A stretch of DNA of 64,000 nucleotides, taken from positions 689,949 to 753,948 of the forward strand of contig CAJJDO010000016.1 in the NCBI GenBank assembly GCA_905183005.1, read 5' to 3'. How positions within the stretch are numbered: position 1 is the stretch's first letter; each line of letters opens with the position of its first letter. The position numbers were made by a program, and so were the translations under genes. The notes under the pieces were generated by a model. The model saw only the letters and a list, made by a program, of their open reading frames with translations. It searched no databases and had not been told where the DNA came from. The stretch comes from Paramecium pentaurelia. Lineage: Eukaryota; Ciliophora; Oligohymenophorea; Peniculida; Parameciidae. Below are positions 62,091 through 64,000 of this stretch, one piece after another.

Positions 62091-63568
62091 ATGAAAAAAA
62101 GTACTTGTTCCTTATCTGATAACTCAAAGACATCATTTTTTAATGATGGCAATTAATTATTTACTACTTTACCATACGAAAATCCTCAATTTTAAGATCA
62201 AGGAATTTTTTAAATGACATATCAAAAAAAGATAACTATTGTAACAATTTATATGTCAGATACCATTCTTAAAATTAGTGATGAAGTATATAAAGAATTA
62301 AATTTAGAAATAAGATAAATATATTGATATTGAAAATATGTGTTTAAGAGGTGTAATCAATTAAAAAACCAAATAATATGGTTTTCGAATAAGCAAAAAT
62401 GGATAGTATGCAGAATTTTTTGGAATTCATCTAGAATTATTAAATAAAATTAAGTTATATATGATTCAACCTGATTTTTAATCAAAGTACAAAGTATTGA
62501 ATAAGTTAGGAAATGGATATTTATCTTAAGTAAGAAATTTAATAAAATTAGGTTTATAAAGTGCAAAATAATATTAATGGTTAAGAATTTGCTGTCAAAA
62601 TATACGAAAAATAAAATCTAATTAAAAGTAATAATTATGAGAGGGAGTTATGTATGAATGAAATTCGTATTTTGAGACAAATAGATCATAAAGGATTATT
62701 AAAATTATATGAGATTTTTGAAGGAGAACAAAATATATACATAGTTACAGAATTATTGGAAGGAGGACCAATTAAAAAATATATCAATAATTAAGATTTA
62801 AGTGATTAAGAGATGATAAAAATTATGAAATCACTTTTTGTTTCTTTAAATTATTTACATAAATAGAATATTTATCATACAGATATTAGATTTGATAATA
62901 TTTTACTTAGGGATCCTTAGGATCTAGAAACAGTTTGCTTTATTAATTTTGGAAAAGCAGTGTAAATACCTTAAAAAAAAAGAACTTAAAATCCTGTGAC
63001 TTTTTAAGAAGAAGGAGCTCTAAAATTTTATATGAAAAAAGACATATACTCTTTAAGTATTATAATGTTAAGTATTTTAACTAAAAAATTTTATTAAGAA
63101 AATTAATTGGTTGATGAATTACTAATGAAAAACTTTAAAAATATCAGCTATATTGAGTATATGGAATTATCACCTCCATTTTAAAGATTTTTTGAAATGA
63201 TATTTACAGAGAAATATTAAAAATAAATTGATTCTCTAAGTTGTGAGAATATCTTGGAACTTGAAGTGTTTAAACTTCTTAATAAACCTAGAAATTCGAA
63301 AATATTAATTTCATAATAATTAGCAAATGTTTTTGCAAGAAGAACAAGCAAAAATGCACCAAGATTATCCCAAAGGGAAAAATTAGAATAGTCACTTAAT
63401 ATCATAAAACTACCTCCAATCAATGGAGATTCTCCAACATCAACAGATAAAACATACTCTGCGAGTCCATAATCAGATCGTTTCATTTCTAATTAATTAA
63501 CTAATATTTTAAAGGCAAAACATTTAAATAAAAGAAAAAATGCTTTAAAATTAAATATCATAATATGA
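62091..63568 (+). CDS. Protein kinase-like protein, probable pseudokinase
   Basis: 477 residues with introns 62286-62307 and 62530-62551, the same length as the copy at 21832. N-terminal module (QYGFRISKNGQYAEFFG), then a kinase fold with GNGYLSQVY and Lys (EFAVKIYEK). The catalytic loop reads IYHTDIRFDNIL, so the Asp and Asn survive, but DFG is NFG (FINFGKA). Losing the metal-binding Asp predicts weak or no activity. The Lys/Ser/Asn-rich tail resembles that of its relatives. The start is set by alignment with the other two copies. Confidence 0.87.
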
Positions 63569-63738
63569 TTTTCTAGTAAATATTTGATTTTTATTAACTG
63601 TTTCTATATAGTTTATATTATATAAATTGTAAAAAGCTTCATTTCTAAAACTAAGAGACTTAACAATATTTTTGTTTTAAATATGGAAGGATATTTTATA
63701 AAATTTTAATAACTTTTAGAAAAATAAATAATTATTTA

Positions 63739-64000
63739 ATGGGCATCTGTTGTTCATAATAGCCAGGGGGATTTATTTAAAATGTTGAGTTCAGATAATT
63801 TGAACCGGAATAAGTTCCTACATTAGTTCCATAACAAATAAACTTTGAAGAACATGAGGAAGAGATTATAACAATCCAAAAATCAATAAGGAAGAAAAAA
63901 GCTAAAAAAGTAGCTGCTTAAATGAAGGAAGAGGCTGAAAGAGAAAAACCAGGGGATGCTTGGATATAAAGTAAAGAGCCTAAGACTTTGGAATAGAATG
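63739..64000 (+). CDS. N-terminal part of an IQ-motif protein, runs off the window
   Basis: The first 87 residues are visible; the gene continues past the right edge. The start MGICCSQQ fits N-myristoylation with palmitoylated cysteines. An IQ-like segment, ITIQKSIRKKKAKKVAA, could bind calmodulin, and it is followed by a charged helix (MKEEAEREKPGDAW). This arrangement occurs in ciliate MORN-repeat proteins, but no such repeat is inside the window. Confidence 0.65.

Noticed and set aside
1..64000. Telomeric repeats, CRISPR arrays, transposases, rRNA
   Set aside because: I looked for C4A2/C3A3-type repeats, regular spacers, transposase motifs and rRNA-like blocks and saw none.

Overview
This is a piece of ciliate macronuclear DNA, almost certainly from Paramecium. 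It is very AT-rich. Long reading frames run through TAA and TAG (both glutamine) and end only at TGA. Nearly every gene that does not read straight through is repaired by 19-32 nt introns of the GT...AG type, and intergenic spaces are mostly 10-700 bp. A tRNA-Gln with anticodon CUA, which would read the reassigned TAG codon, lies in the window. Every coordinate below uses that code. For all genes except the two long minus-strand ones at 53150-59853, the intron-removed length is a multiple of three. Products are recognised by reading the translations, not by database search.

Layout. 1-11.3 kb: dual-specificity phosphatase, ribosomal protein uL30, a penicillin-amidase-family hydrolase, mitochondrial HscB, two unknowns, an EF-hand protein and a seven-TM protein with an RGS-like tail. 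11.5-17.9 kb: 2-oxoglutarate dehydrogenase E1, tRNA-Ser, two overlapping divergent small genes, a long empty stretch and uS10. 17.9-20.0 kb: an exact 1070-bp duplication around a single N, most likely an assembly error. 19.9-27.4 kb: two tandem pseudokinases and a cysteine-rich surface-antigen-like protein. 27.4-34.3 kb: cilium protein CFAP91, tRNA-Gln(CUA), two unknowns, a trichocyst matrix protein and another unknown. 34.4-43.0 kb: two tandem kinases, a PX protein, a ciliate two-TM protein, ALDH7, a wrecked cullin-like gene and a small unknown. 43.1-52.9 kb: ribosomal protein uL22, a type III PI 4-kinase, three tandem EGF-TM-RING-H2 proteins and a histidine acid phosphatase. 53.1-64.0 kb: two tandem large paralogs of unknown function, an AGC-like kinase, a third pseudokinase and the start of an IQ-motif protein.

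Themes. Ribosome, mitochondrial and metabolic genes are interspersed with signalling genes: five kinase-like proteins sharing one N-terminal module (three with broken catalytic motifs), an RGS receptor, PI4K, a PX protein and a phosphatase. There are also cell-surface and cortex genes (surface antigen, trichocyst matrix, cilium). Several families sit as local tandem copies.
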